A DNA stretch of 17,740 bases. Origin: an uncultured Clostridiaceae bacterium. Lineage in GTDB: Bacteria; Bacillota; Clostridia; Lachnospirales; Lachnospiraceae. The translations under genes were made by a program, and so were the position numbers. Under the pieces are notes generated by a model. It was not told where the DNA came from and searched no databases. It saw only the letters and a list, made by a program, of their open reading frames with translations. Position 1 is the stretch's first letter; the number at the start of each line of letters is the position of its first letter. The stretch is taken from NCBI GenBank assembly GCA_958441075.1, contig CAUCBQ010000025.1, positions 1 to 17,740 of the forward strand, read 5' to 3'. Below are positions 1-6,777 of the stretch, piece by piece.

Positions 1-4
1 ACCA

Positions 5-78
5 GACTTTCACTGGCAAGCTGATAACAGCTTGCAGAACACACGACTTTCACCCGCTAGAGCGCGCCCATGGCGCGC
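5..78. repeat. Left-edge cluster of short repeats and hairpins
   Basis: A 9-base direct repeat GACTTTCAC occurs at 5-13 and 45-53. Between the copies is a perfect inverted repeat, GCAAGCTG (16-23) with CAGCTTGC (28-35). After the second copy comes a GC-rich hairpin, GCGCGCC (62-68) with GGCGCGC (72-78), around a 3-base loop. I see no coding function here. It could be the end of a larger repeat cluster, or the terminator or regulatory tail of a gene outside the window. The structures are seen directly; their meaning is unknown. Confidence 0.4.
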
Positions 79-84
79 AAACCA

Positions 85-117
85 AAAACCGGCAGACCCT
101 CACAATCTGCCGGTTTT
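85..117 (-). terminator. Intrinsic terminator after the UcpA-like gene
   Basis: A perfect 12-bp inverted repeat pairs AAAACCGGCAGA (85-96) with TCTGCCGGTTTT (106-117) around a 9-base loop. Read on the minus strand, the stem ends in a run of five T, which suits an intrinsic terminator 26 bases beyond the dehydrogenase stop codon. Because the A/T arms are symmetrical it may also terminate a plus-strand transcript entering from outside the window. Confidence 0.8.
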
Positions 118-142
118 CGTATCAATATACTAATTTCAAATC

Positions 143-940
143 TTAGTTGGTTCCAATCGACATTGTCTCAGGCAGTGTGCTTCCGCCGTCAATTACAATC
201 TGTGAACCGGTCAGATAGCTGGATTCGTCGCTTCCCAGGAATGCGAAGAGTTCTCCTACCTCGATTGGTTTTGCAAGGCGCTTCATAGGAACGCCAACTG
301 CGATATCGGCGATTGCTGCCTCTGGATTTTCCGGATTGGACTCCAGGGCCATTTTCTCAACCATAGGAGTACGGGCATAACCAAGCTGTGAGCAGTTTAC
401 ACGAATATTGCGGCCTGCATACTCAACTGCCAGACATTTGGTCAGGCCAACCAGCGCTGCCTTTGTCATGGCATAAGCTGCCTCGCCTGCATCTGCTACA
501 ATATCGCCTGTTACAGAGGAAGCAATTACAATATTTCCGCCGCCCTGCTTTAACATATACGGGATCACCGCTTTACAGGTGTTCCATACACCCTTGATAT
601 TTACATCAATATGGAAATCTCTGGTGGCGTCATCCATTTCCTCAAAGGGTGCCAGACGGCATACTCCTGCGTTGCAGCAGGCTACGTTGATCTCGCCAAA
701 AGCCTCGATTCCCTTTGCAGCAGCTGCATCCATCTGTGCACGGTCAGCTACATTGGCAACTACGGTGATAATTTCTGCGTTGTATTCCCTGCGCAGCTTC
801 TCAGCCGTTTCCTCTACAGAAGGAGAAAGGTCAACCATAATCAGCTTTGCGCCGTATTTTGCGTAAGCGGTAGAAATTCCTTCTCCAAGTCCGGCAGCAG
901 CTCCGGTAATCAGTGCAACTTTTCCATCCAGTTTAGCCAT
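143..940 (-). CDS. UcpA-like short-chain dehydrogenase/reductase
   Basis: This is a 265-residue classical SDR oxidoreductase that reduces or oxidises a carbonyl/alcohol substrate with NAD(H) in the cytoplasm. The cofactor motif TGAAAGLGEG starts at residue 12, Asp37 at the end of strand 2 suggests NAD over NADP, and CNAG is at 89-92. The catalytic tetrad is Asn114, Ser142, Tyr156 and Lys160. The stretches FHID-NIKGVWN and the C-terminal GGSTLPET closely match my recollection of enterobacterial UcpA, whose physiological substrate is unclear. I chose the ATG at 940 because an AAGGAGA box sits just upstream and the SDR fold begins directly after it; an upstream in-frame ATG at 979 would add 13 untypical residues. 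It lies 47 bases after the permease gene with no terminator between, so the two are probably co-transcribed under the ANTAR-type leader. Family assignment is firm; substrate unknown. Confidence 0.85.
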   Translation of the reverse strand: MAKLDGKVALITGAAAGLGEGISTAYAKYGAKLIMVDLSPSVEETAEKLRREYNAEIITVVANVADRAQMDAAAAKGIEAFGEINVACCNAGVCRLAPFEEMDDATRDFHIDVNIKGVWNTCKAVIPYMLKQGGGNIVIASSVTGDIVADAGEAAYAMTKAALVGLTKCLAVEYAGRNIRVNCSQLGYARTPMVEKMALESNPENPEAAIADIAVGVPMKRLAKPIEVGELFAFLGSDESSYLTGSQIVIDGGSTLPETMSIGTN

Positions 941-987
941 TTTTATCTTCTCCTTTTCTTGACACATATTTATTTTCATGCGGTTTT

Positions 988-2394
988 CTAAAACCGCTGA
1001 ATGCCGTCTGGTGTTTCAATCTCAACCGGGTGCTTTTTCCAGTTTACAAGAAGCATCCACAGCCAGATTATAACTCCGATTCCCAGATATACACCAAAGC
1101 AGATCCAGGAATCAATTCCCTGTCCCAACGTACAGAAAAATGCGATTGCAACCGCAATAAGCATTGCGAATATACGGAACGCGTCGCCGCCCTTAACCGT
1201 ATTGGCGCTCTTCCACTCCGGATGCTTCCGGTGGATACATACGGCAGAAATCATTGTCAGCGCATAGGCACAGGCACAGCCAAAGCTCATCAGATTGAAA
1301 AATGCGCTCATAAAGTCTGAGGAGTTTTGAAGCACAATAAAGATTAAAGACAATACCAGCAGGAAAATATTAGGAAGCATAGGCTGCTGGTTCTTATTTA
1401 CCTTTGCAAATACTTTAGGCAGGAAATTTTTATTGGCCATGGAGTACAGCATACGCACTGTAGACATCCAGAAGCCCAGAAGAGATGCTCCCATACCCAG
1501 AAGACAGGAAAGAATACCTACGATAATAGGCCAGAAAGTCCATCCCAGCACATTCTGCATGGTAGCGATGGTTAAAAAGCCATCCTGTGCAAAATTAGCG
1601 TGGATATCCTTCAGACCATCCAGACCTGCCACGCAGAAATAGTAGAATACATAAATGCAGCCGCAGGTAAGAATAGAACCGCAGATGGCCTTTTTGGAAT
1701 TTTTAATGGGAAAATCTCCTTCTTCTACCATCTGAGGAACGGTTTCAAAACCAAAGTACGGTGTAATCAGAAGAGCCATACCTATAATCCATCCCGGTAT
1801 CCCGTTAACGGATTCCAACGTAGTGGTGAATATATTTCCAAAATTCGCCAGATGCCAATGTCCCGAAAACAGAAGTATAAAGCCCGTAAGGATTGTTACC
1901 GTAATATTGCAGAACAGCATACCCGCCTGAGCCTTTACCAGAAACTGTACATTTTGAATACTCATAAAGAAATACAATACCAGAAGTACAGCCGCACAGC
2001 CTACCATAGCCCAGGTTCCCAGATTCAGCCCCAGAGTTTTATTCACCCATGTCATAATCGCCATAACAACTGCCGGAGGAACGGAAATCCAAGCTGCCAT
2101 AATCAGCCAGGACGCCAGAAAACCAACATGTTTATTGATTCCCACCGTATTGTAGATCAGCTCGCCGCCGGAAGTATGGAACAGGGAAGCCAGCTCGCTG
2201 TACACCAGCGCAACAGGAAGGATTGCCACTGTCATCAGGGCAAAGGCCAGAAACGTTCCGCTGCCGCAGTAGCCGTAAAATACAGAATCCCAGTAGTTGA
2301 CAAAGGTGAAAATCGATCCCGTAGCCACTGTGTAGACGAAAATAAGCTTCAGGCTTTTATTTAATCCGCCGCTTTTGTTTTGTTTGTCTTCCAT
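988..2394 (-). CDS. APC-family amino acid/amine permease
   Basis: This is a 468-residue integral membrane transporter of the amino acid-polyamine-organocation (APC) superfamily, expected to have 12 membrane segments. The first helix follows a short polar N-terminus and carries the helix-1 break typical of the superfamily (VATGSIFTFVN, about residues 23-33), where backbone atoms bind the substrate amine and carboxylate. The stretch HTSGGELIYNTVG (about 73-85) corresponds to the conserved helix 2/3 region. Length is normal and the frame is intact. An AAAGGGG box precedes the ATG. It is the first gene behind a leader with ANTAR-type hairpins and a terminator, and it precedes a short-chain dehydrogenase gene. 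The pairing suggests import of an amino acid or amine, but nothing in the sequence fixes the substrate. An ethanolamine-type amine is only a speculation, prompted by the use of ANTAR control in eut operons. Confidence 0.85.
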   Translation of the reverse strand: MEDKQNKSGGLNKSLKLIFVYTVATGSIFTFVNYWDSVFYGYCGSGTFLAFALMTVAILPVALVYSELASLFHTSGGELIYNTVGINKHVGFLASWLIMAAWISVPPAVVMAIMTWVNKTLGLNLGTWAMVGCAAVLLVLYFFMSIQNVQFLVKAQAGMLFCNITVTILTGFILLFSGHWHLANFGNIFTTTLESVNGIPGWIIGMALLITPYFGFETVPQMVEEGDFPIKNSKKAICGSILTCGCIYVFYYFCVAGLDGLKDIHANFAQDGFLTIATMQNVLGWTFWPIIVGILSCLLGMGASLLGFWMSTVRMLYSMANKNFLPKVFAKVNKNQQPMLPNIFLLVLSLIFIVLQNSSDFMSAFFNLMSFGCACAYALTMISAVCIHRKHPEWKSANTVKGGDAFRIFAMLIAVAIAFFCTLGQGIDSWICFGVYLGIGVIIWLWMLLVNWKKHPVEIETPDGIQRF

Positions 2395-2430
2395 TGAAAA
2401 ACAACCCCTTTACATTTTTTTTAAGCATAC

Positions 2431-2476
2431 AAAAAAGCCCAAAATCCCCTTGGTCATTAAAAGGTTACTTTGGACT
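2431..2476 (-). terminator. Leader terminator upstream of the permease (attenuator)
   Basis: On the minus strand the 5' arm AGTCCAAAGTAACCTT (complement of 2461-2476) pairs with the 3' arm AAGGGGATTTTGGGCT (complement of 2436-2451). The stem is 16 positions long, with two G-U pairs and two mismatches, and has a 9-base loop. Six T follow (complement of 2431-2436). It is a convincing intrinsic terminator placed inside the 5' leader, 36 bases before the permease start codon. Its position makes it an attenuator and not the end of the regulator gene. The outermost bases of its 5' arm are shared with the second ANTAR-type hairpin. Confidence 0.85.
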
Positions 2477-2516
2477 CCGATGTCGCTGTCTTCTGATATG
2501 CGCCGTTGTATATCAG
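2473..2516 (-). promoter_or_regulatory. Putative ANTAR target: two hexaloop hairpins
   Basis: On the minus-strand RNA, hairpin P1 (complement of 2493-2516) has CTGATAT pairing with ATATCAG, one A-C mismatch and a closing C-G pair. It presents the hexaloop AACGGC. After an 8-base linker, P2 (complement of 2473-2484) has GAC pairing with GTC around the hexaloop ATCGGA. Both loops have A at position 1 and G at position 4, the conserved feature of RNAs bound by ANTAR antiterminators such as EutV and NasR. The 3' arm of P2 lies within the 5' arm of the terminator, so the two are mutually exclusive. P2 has only three clear pairs and is the weaker half. An ANTAR regulator gene is directly upstream. 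The match to the rule is seen in sequence; protein binding is inferred. Confidence 0.75.
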
Positions 2517-2556
2517 GTGTATTCATTTTTAAAGAGATATCGCTTTAATTGGCTTA

Positions 2557-2585
2557 ACCATATCACTTCCAATCAATATTGTCAA
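2557..2585 (-). promoter_or_regulatory. Sigma-A promoter of the permease-dehydrogenase leader
   Basis: On the minus strand, TTGACA (complement of 2580-2585) is followed after 17 bases by TATGGT (complement of 2557-2562). Transcription would start near 2550, giving a leader of about 155 nt that contains the ANTAR-type hairpins and the attenuator. The permease operon therefore has its own strong start, consistent with control at termination and not initiation. Confidence 0.75.
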
Positions 2586-2653
2586 GTAATTAACAATTAT
2601 TTACCTGATTTTTACCAAAATCGAAGTATTTATCCTTACTTCTCACTGTTAAA

Positions 2654-3226
2654 TCATGAATCAAAAGCCTTTAACAGAATACGAGCTACCTCTGCCATGG
2701 TCTGCTCCTTGTCCATGGCCTGACGGCGAAGGTAGGAATACGCCTCATTTTCAGAAAGCTCCCTCCGTTCCATTAAAATCCCCTTGGCCCGTTCAATATA
2801 CTTTCTGTCTTCCAGCGCCTGTCTGGTTTTTCGGCATTCCTTCACTGCTTCCATAAGATGCTCTTCCTGACAGAAGGCCACTTCCAGCGCTCCCAGAAGC
2901 GCCGTTTCATCTGCCGGCTTTATCAGATATCCCATAATATTTTCCTGGGCAGCCTGATGCATCAGTTCCTTATTATGGCAGGCTGTAAGGACAATAACAA
3001 AACCTGCCAGCCCTTCCTGTCGGATGACACGAATCGCCTCGATCCCCGTCATAACAGGCATGGCCAGATCAATAAGCACAAAATCCGGATGCTCTCTGCG
3101 GCATATCATAACTGCTTCAAGTCCGTCTGCCGCCTCTCCTGCTATCTCATATCCATTCTTTTCCAGAATCCCCCTCACCTGTATACGGGCCTGTCCGTCT
3201 TCATCGGCAATTACAACTCGATACAT
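2654..3226 (-). CDS. ANTAR-domain response regulator (RNA-binding antiterminator)
   Basis: This 190-residue two-domain regulator has an N-terminal REC receiver (about 1-120), a linking helix, and a C-terminal ANTAR domain (about 130-188). The receiver has the acidic pair Asp8/Glu9, phospho-acceptor Asp53 in VLIDLAMP, Thr81 and Lys103, so it is expected to be phosphorylated by a histidine kinase. The ANTAR part carries the hallmark IERAKGILMERR, then EAYSYLRRQAMD and an EVAR-containing last helix. Such proteins (EutV, AmiR, NasR relatives) bind paired hexaloop hairpins in mRNA leaders and prevent terminator formation. I chose the ATG at 3226 because the receiver fold starts there and GGGGAGAAGG lies just upstream; the in-frame ATG at 3262 adds 12 non-family residues. 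It has its own promoter and sits immediately before a leader carrying such hairpins. No partner kinase is encoded in the window. Confidence 0.93.
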   Translation of the reverse strand: MYRVVIADEDGQARIQVRGILEKNGYEIAGEAADGLEAVMICRREHPDFVLIDLAMPVMTGIEAIRVIRQEGLAGFVIVLTACHNKELMHQAAQENIMGYLIKPADETALLGALEVAFCQEEHLMEAVKECRKTRQALEDRKYIERAKGILMERRELSENEAYSYLRRQAMDKEQTMAEVARILLKAFDS

Positions 3227-3310
3227 GATTCCTTCTCCCCTGAACACTGAAATTTTCGGCATATATACCAGAAACTTTGTTTATTTGTTAACATAGTAAT
3301 ACATCCAACC

Positions 3311-3339
3311 ATTGTATCATGGGATGTACAAAAAAGCAA
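3311..3339 (-). promoter_or_regulatory. Sigma-A promoter of the ANTAR regulator
   Basis: On the minus strand TTGCTT (complement of 3334-3339) and TACAAT (complement of 3311-3316) are separated by 17 bases. Transcription should start near 3304, about 78 nt before the regulator ATG. I see no terminator in that 5' region, so the regulator itself is probably not attenuated. Confidence 0.65.
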
Positions 3340-3374
3340 CTGACCGCCGGGCCGCAGCCACCGTGAATTTCACG

Positions 3375-3402
3375 TTGATTTTTTTCAAAAAAACGATATA
3401 CT
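3375..3402 (+). promoter_or_regulatory. Sigma-A promoter of pnuC
   Basis: TTGATT (3375-3380) and TATACT (3397-3402) are spaced by 16 bases. The expected start is near 3409, which places the two small leader hairpins at the very 5' end of the pnuC transcript. Confidence 0.65.
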
Positions 3403-3408
3403 TTAATA

Positions 3409-3501
3409 AAATTGTCTGCCGCCGGGCAGGAATGTTACAAGCATTCACATCTGCAGGCCTTCAATAATATATGTATAAATGCTTTTACTACAAGGAGAAC
3501 C
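3409..3501 (+). promoter_or_regulatory. Structured 5' leader of pnuC, possible riboswitch
   Basis: The leader of about 93 nt begins with hairpin CTGCC/GGCAG (3416-3429, loop GCCG). It is followed immediately by GAATG/CATTC (3430-3446, loop TTACAAG). The segment AAGCATT (3439-3445), which overlaps the second hairpin, is also perfectly complementary to AATGCTT (3478-3484) just before the AAGGAG ribosome binding site. Two exclusive folds are therefore possible. Transporters of this family are often riboswitch-controlled, but I cannot match this to a known aptamer from memory. The pairing is seen; the regulatory role is inferred. Confidence 0.45.
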
Positions 3502-4209
3502 ATGAAATTATTTATCTCACTCAAAAATTACTTCACAAAAACAGAGCTGATCCTCTGGAGCACCTCAGCGGCCCTGATTCTTACTGCCTTCTGCCTTTTT
3601 GACCAAAACGGCTGCCTGACCCTGTGGGCCTCTCTGATCGGAGTAACCTCACTGATCTTCTGCGCCAAGGGCAATCCTCTGGGCCAGCTTTTAATGGTGC
3701 TGTTCAGCCTGCTTTACGGAATGATCTCCCTGACCGTCTCTTACTACGGAGAAATGATTACCTATCTGGGAATGACTATGCCCATGGCTGTGTTTTCCCT
3801 CATCAGCTGGCTGAAAAATCCATTTAACGGAAACCGGTCTGAGGTGGAAATCTATCACATCCGCAGGAACGATATCCTGCTTATGTCACTTCTCACAGCA
3901 GCCGTAACCGCCCTGTTTTATTTCATATTAAAAGCATTCCACACAGCCAGCCTGATCCCCAGTACCCTCTCTGTAGCCACCAGCTTCCTTGCCGTATATC
4001 TGACCTTTAAACGCAGCCCCTATTATGCGGTGGGCTATGCAGCCAATGATCTGATTCTGATTCTTCTGTGGACTATGGCCTCTGTAAAGGACATCAGCTG
4101 CCTGTCTGTAACCGTATGCTTTACAGCCTTTCTGGCAAATGACATCTACGGCTTTTTAAACTGGCGCAGAATGGGCAGAAGACAGGCCGGCGCAGCTGCA
4201 GACAGCTAA
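3502..4209 (+). CDS. pnuC: PnuC-family nicotinamide riboside-type transporter
   Basis: This is a 235-residue polytopic membrane protein with about seven hydrophobic segments, the usual size and layout of PnuC. Family signatures include YGMISLTVSYYGEMITYLG (about 73-91), a PMAVFSLISWLKNPF segment, and the C-terminal NDIYGFLNWRRM. PnuC proteins move a vitamin precursor across the membrane by facilitated diffusion, with trapping by a cytoplasmic kinase; nicotinamide riboside is the usual substrate. Related subfamilies take up riboflavin, thiamine or deoxynucleosides, so the exact substrate is not certain. I chose the ATG at 3502 because CAAGGAG lies directly upstream and the protein then starts normally; the longer frame from 3412 runs through the structured leader. 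The gene is monocistronic and convergent with the tauE-like gene. No NadR kinase gene is adjacent. Confidence 0.82.
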   Translation: MKLFISLKNYFTKTELILWSTSAALILTAFCLFDQNGCLTLWASLIGVTSLIFCAKGNPLGQLLMVLFSLLYGMISLTVSYYGEMITYLGMTMPMAVFSLISWLKNPFNGNRSEVEIYHIRRNDILLMSLLTAAVTALFYFILKAFHTASLIPSTLSVATSFLAVYLTFKRSPYYAVGYAANDLILILLWTMASVKDISCLSVTVCFTAFLANDIYGFLNWRRMGRRQAGAAADS

Positions 4210-4236
4210 AAAGCTGTCCCCCTAAAGGAACAGCTT
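4208..4236 (-). terminator. Intrinsic terminator of the amidohydrolase operon
   Basis: AAGCTGT (4211-4217) pairs with ACAGCTT (4230-4236), extended by CC/GG inside after one mismatch. On the minus strand the stem ends in five T (complement of 4208-4212). It overlaps the last codons of the tauE-like gene and lies in the 12-base gap to the convergent pnuC stop. The U-run is short, so strength is uncertain. Confidence 0.55.
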
Positions 4237-5010
4237 CCACACTGCAATTAATATAGAAAATACTGCGATCCCCTTTTTCAAAATTCCCTGATTGATGCGC
4301 ACTGCGTTTTTGCTTCCCAGATACACACCCACACCGTGGCTTACAAGGGCAGCAGCCAAAACAGGCAGAAGTTCCGAAACATCGCACTGGCTCATATATC
4401 CGATACAGGCCGGGATTCCGATAAAAACCGAGTTAAAAAGAGCAATTCCCACCGCCGTGCGGACCCCTGTTCCAAATACTACCAGAAGAGGCATAACCAG
4501 AATCGGCCCTCCTGCTCCGGACAGGGCGCAGATAATACCGGTGACAAGTCCCAGAAGCAGGGTTGAAACCAGATGCTCCTCAAGGCGAAAGCCCTTCCCA
4601 TCTGCTCCTGCGGTTCTGCCGCCTTCCGTTTTCTCTGCCCCGGCAGCCTTCCCATCCTTTCTCAGCAAAATGGAAATACCGGACAGCAGCACCACCACAT
4701 ACAGAAGTATCTTGACCTGCTCTTCCGGGATAATCAGATTCAGCTTTACTCCCAGAATCGCCCCTGCCAGACTTCCGGCGCTTAACCGCAGGCCAAAGGG
4801 CACATCCAGATTTCCGGCCCTTTTATAATTTAAAGCTCCCAATGCTCCCGACAGGATAAAGGCCGCAAAGCTCAGTGCCAGTCCCTGAGTAACGCTCATC
4901 TTCAGAAGTCCTGTGTATACAATAGGAAGGAGAAATCCGGCTACGCCGGTAAGTCCCACCAGACCTCCAACTCCGAAATTGGATAATATTACAGTCAGCC
5001 AGAAACTCAT
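4222..5010 (-). CDS. TauE/SafE-family (TSUP) membrane exporter
   Basis: This 262-residue membrane protein belongs to the TauE/SafE (TSUP) anion transporter family, with about eight hydrophobic segments in two repeated halves. The N-terminal half begins with NFGVGGLVGLTGVAG and the C-terminal half has ALSGAGGPILVMPLLVVFG. These two glycine-rich SGxGG-like segments are the family's paired signature. A polar loop near the middle (about 118-140) is probably cytoplasmic. Members export sulfite, sulfoacetate and other small organic anions. Its ATG overlaps the TGA of the amidohydrolase by four bases, so translation is coupled and the two are functionally linked. The inferred role is export of an anionic product or by-product of the amidohydrolase reaction, though uptake is not excluded. 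It is the last gene of the operon. Confidence 0.85.
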   Translation of the reverse strand: MSFWLTVILSNFGVGGLVGLTGVAGFLLPIVYTGLLKMSVTQGLALSFAAFILSGALGALNYKRAGNLDVPFGLRLSAGSLAGAILGVKLNLIIPEEQVKILLYVVVLLSGISILLRKDGKAAGAEKTEGGRTAGADGKGFRLEEHLVSTLLLGLVTGIICALSGAGGPILVMPLLVVFGTGVRTAVGIALFNSVFIGIPACIGYMSQCDVSELLPVLAAALVSHGVGVYLGSKNAVRINQGILKKGIAVFSILIAVWKLFL

Positions 5011-6317
5011 ACTCCCGCCGCCTCCATATATGCCCGCGCATCATGGAGAATCCGCTCTTCATCCAGAGTAAGCACCTGACGGTTCTTCATAATCACCCTT
5101 CCTTCTACGATCATATCCGCCACGTCGCCTCCTTCCACGCATTCCATCAGGGTGTGAATGGCATTTCCCGTAGGGATCAGATGAGGCGTATTCATATCAA
5201 TACTGATCAGATCTGCCCGGTATCCTGCTTCCAGCCGTCCCAGTCTGCCGCATTCTCCCATAGCAGCCGCTCCGCCCTCCATTACCATGGATAAAATCGT
5301 TTCCGCAGGCATTACCTTGGGATTTCGGTTGGGAACCCCATGGAAAATATTCATTACAGAACGGAAAATACGCATCTCACTCCACAGGCTTAAACCTCCA
5401 TGGGCCGCTCCGTCCGTTCCCATACCTACAGAAAGACCTCTTGCCAGCAGGTCGGGCGTTTCCGGCACTGCCTTTCCGCAGTTGCTGAAGGGACAGTGAC
5501 AAAGCTTTACGCCGTATTTCTTTATAATTTCCTTTTCATGCTCTGAAAGGATCAGGCTGTGCGCTCCCAGAAAATGCTCTCCCAATGCTCCCATTTTTTC
5601 CAGATACTCATAGGGAAGCATTCCTTCCCGCTCCATGATCCCGTTGATCTCTCCCGGATATTCATTCATATGAGCCTGTAATCCGGTATGACGCTCCTTC
5701 GCTCTGGCGGCAGCCAGCTCTACCAGCTCATCCGAACAGGAGTTTAAGGCCCGGAGAGAATAATATACCTTTAAGTTGCCTTTTCCATGGAACTCATCAT
5801 ACAGACGGTCTGTAGCCTCTGCGGCTTCTCTGGCGTTTGCAGCAATGGATTCCGGAAGTCCTTCCTCATCCATGGTGGACACGCTGAGAACGCCTCTTAA
5901 TCCGCTCTGTGCATAGACTCTGGCCGCCGCATCCATATGGTAGCTTCCTGCATCAATAAAGCCTGCCGTTCCGCTGTGAATCATTTCCAGAGCCGCAATC
6001 TCAGCAGAAAGCTTCATTTTCTCAGGCGTGAGCGTACTTTCAAAGGGAAGCATGATTCTGGTCCAGATGATAGGCTTTGCATCCAGAACCAGCCCCTTTA
6101 AAAGCTGCTGCCCCGTATGCATATGGCTGTCAATAAGCCCCGGCATAAAAAGCTTTCCATTTCCCTTTAATACCTCGGATGCCTGATATTTCTCAGAAAG
6201 CTTTTTTCCCGTTTCCAGAATTTTTCCTTCTTTAATGGCAATATCCACATTTTTTTCCAAATGATCCGCCCGTATCAACAAATCTGTACCTGTAATCAAC
6301 AGATCGCACAATTCCAT
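5007..6317 (-). CDS. Metal-dependent amidohydrolase/deaminase (TrzN/SsnA/MtaD-like)
   Basis: This 436-residue amidohydrolase-superfamily enzyme hydrolyses a C-N bond, most often deaminating an N-heterocycle such as a purine or triazine. Metal ligands are all visible: His65 and His67 in SHMHTG, His216 in QAHMNE, His253 in GAHSL and Asp302 in GTDG. The N- and C-terminal beta-sandwich parts flank the barrel, and the end has the usual GRLEAGYRADLISID segment. I chose the ATG at 6317 because AAGGAGG ends 8 bases before it; in-frame ATGs at 6323 and 6341 are too near or upstream of that box. The gene lies 13 bases behind the small membrane protein gene and overlaps the TSUP gene by 4 bases. Relatives include methylthioadenosine/SAH deaminase, guanine deaminase and SsnA. 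The substrate cannot be read from sequence alone. Confidence 0.85.
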   Translation of the reverse strand: MELCDLLITGTDLLIRADHLEKNVDIAIKEGKILETGKKLSEKYQASEVLKGNGKLFMPGLIDSHMHTGQQLLKGLVLDAKPIIWTRIMLPFESTLTPEKMKLSAEIAALEMIHSGTAGFIDAGSYHMDAAARVYAQSGLRGVLSVSTMDEEGLPESIAANAREAAEATDRLYDEFHGKGNLKVYYSLRALNSCSDELVELAAARAKERHTGLQAHMNEYPGEINGIMEREGMLPYEYLEKMGALGEHFLGAHSLILSEHEKEIIKKYGVKLCHCPFSNCGKAVPETPDLLARGLSVGMGTDGAAHGGLSLWSEMRIFRSVMNIFHGVPNRNPKVMPAETILSMVMEGGAAAMGECGRLGRLEAGYRADLISIDMNTPHLIPTGNAIHTLMECVEGGDVADMIVEGRVIMKNRQVLTLDEERILHDARAYMEAAGV

Positions 6318-6330
6318 TTTCATTTCCTCC

Positions 6331-6777
6331 TTAAATCGCACCTGACAGAGTCAGAAGAAGCTGATCCCAGATACAGGATCCCAAAAAGGTTCCGGTCATA
6401 ACGAAAATACCCACAATAAGAATTTTCCATCCCTGGCTTATGAAGGTTTTCAGCTGGTCGCTGATAGCCAGTCCGGCAAATGCCCCTACCATAGTAAAGG
6501 GGGCTGTAAAGTTAATGGCGCCTGCTGCCTGAATTACAAAGCTCCGGAAGGGAGACAGGGGGCAGGCAGCTAAAAGCCCGATAATGGAACAGTATGCAAC
6601 AATCGGCATTTTCAATGGAAGCAGCTTGGTGCAGGCTACTGCGATCATGGAAATCACAATCAGCACTGCCAGACCCGGAAGGGAATCCATAAGAGGAACC
6701 CCGTACCCAATCAGATTTGCAAGGCCTGTTCCGCAGGCTCCCAGAATAAAAAGTACCAGCCATTCTATGTATCTCAT
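6331..6777 (-). CDS. Small membrane protein, partner of the DUF3100-like protein
   Basis: This 148-residue, strongly hydrophobic protein has about five membrane segments and few charged residues. I do not recognise a named domain with confidence. It begins immediately in a membrane helix (MRYIEWLVLFILGACGTG) and keeps a glycine-rich AGAINFTAPFTMVGAFAGLA stretch near residues 85-104. Its ATG overlaps the stop codon of the upstream DUF3100-like gene by four bases, so the two are made together and probably form one two-subunit transporter. This layout recalls other membrane proteins split into a small and a large half, but the comparison is inference. It precedes the amidohydrolase gene and would take part in supplying its substrate. 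Confidence 0.7.
   Translation of the reverse strand: MRYIEWLVLFILGACGTGLANLIGYGVPLMDSLPGLAVLIVISMIAVACTKLLPLKMPIVAYCSIIGLLAACPLSPFRSFVIQAAGAINFTAPFTMVGAFAGLAISDQLKTFISQGWKILIVGIFVMTGTFLGSCIWDQLLLTLSGAI

Noticed and set aside
1600..2364. Long plus-strand open frame (254 codons)
   Set aside because: It is antisense to the intact APC permease, has a composition rich in His, Arg, Gln and Asn without any domain, and no ribosome binding site.
2586..2653. Terminator after the ANTAR regulator gene
   Set aside because: Only a 6-bp AT-only hairpin without a U-run is seen, so read-through from the regulator into the leader cannot be excluded.
3409..3501. Known FMN, TPP, preQ1 or THF riboswitch upstream of pnuC
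   Set aside because: I looked for the conserved core sequences of these classes and did not find them; the leader is also too short for the FMN and TPP classes.
4292..4828. Plus-strand Pro/Arg/Ser-rich open frame
   Set aside because: It is antisense to the TSUP exporter gene, and its composition is that expected from the reverse of a membrane protein gene.
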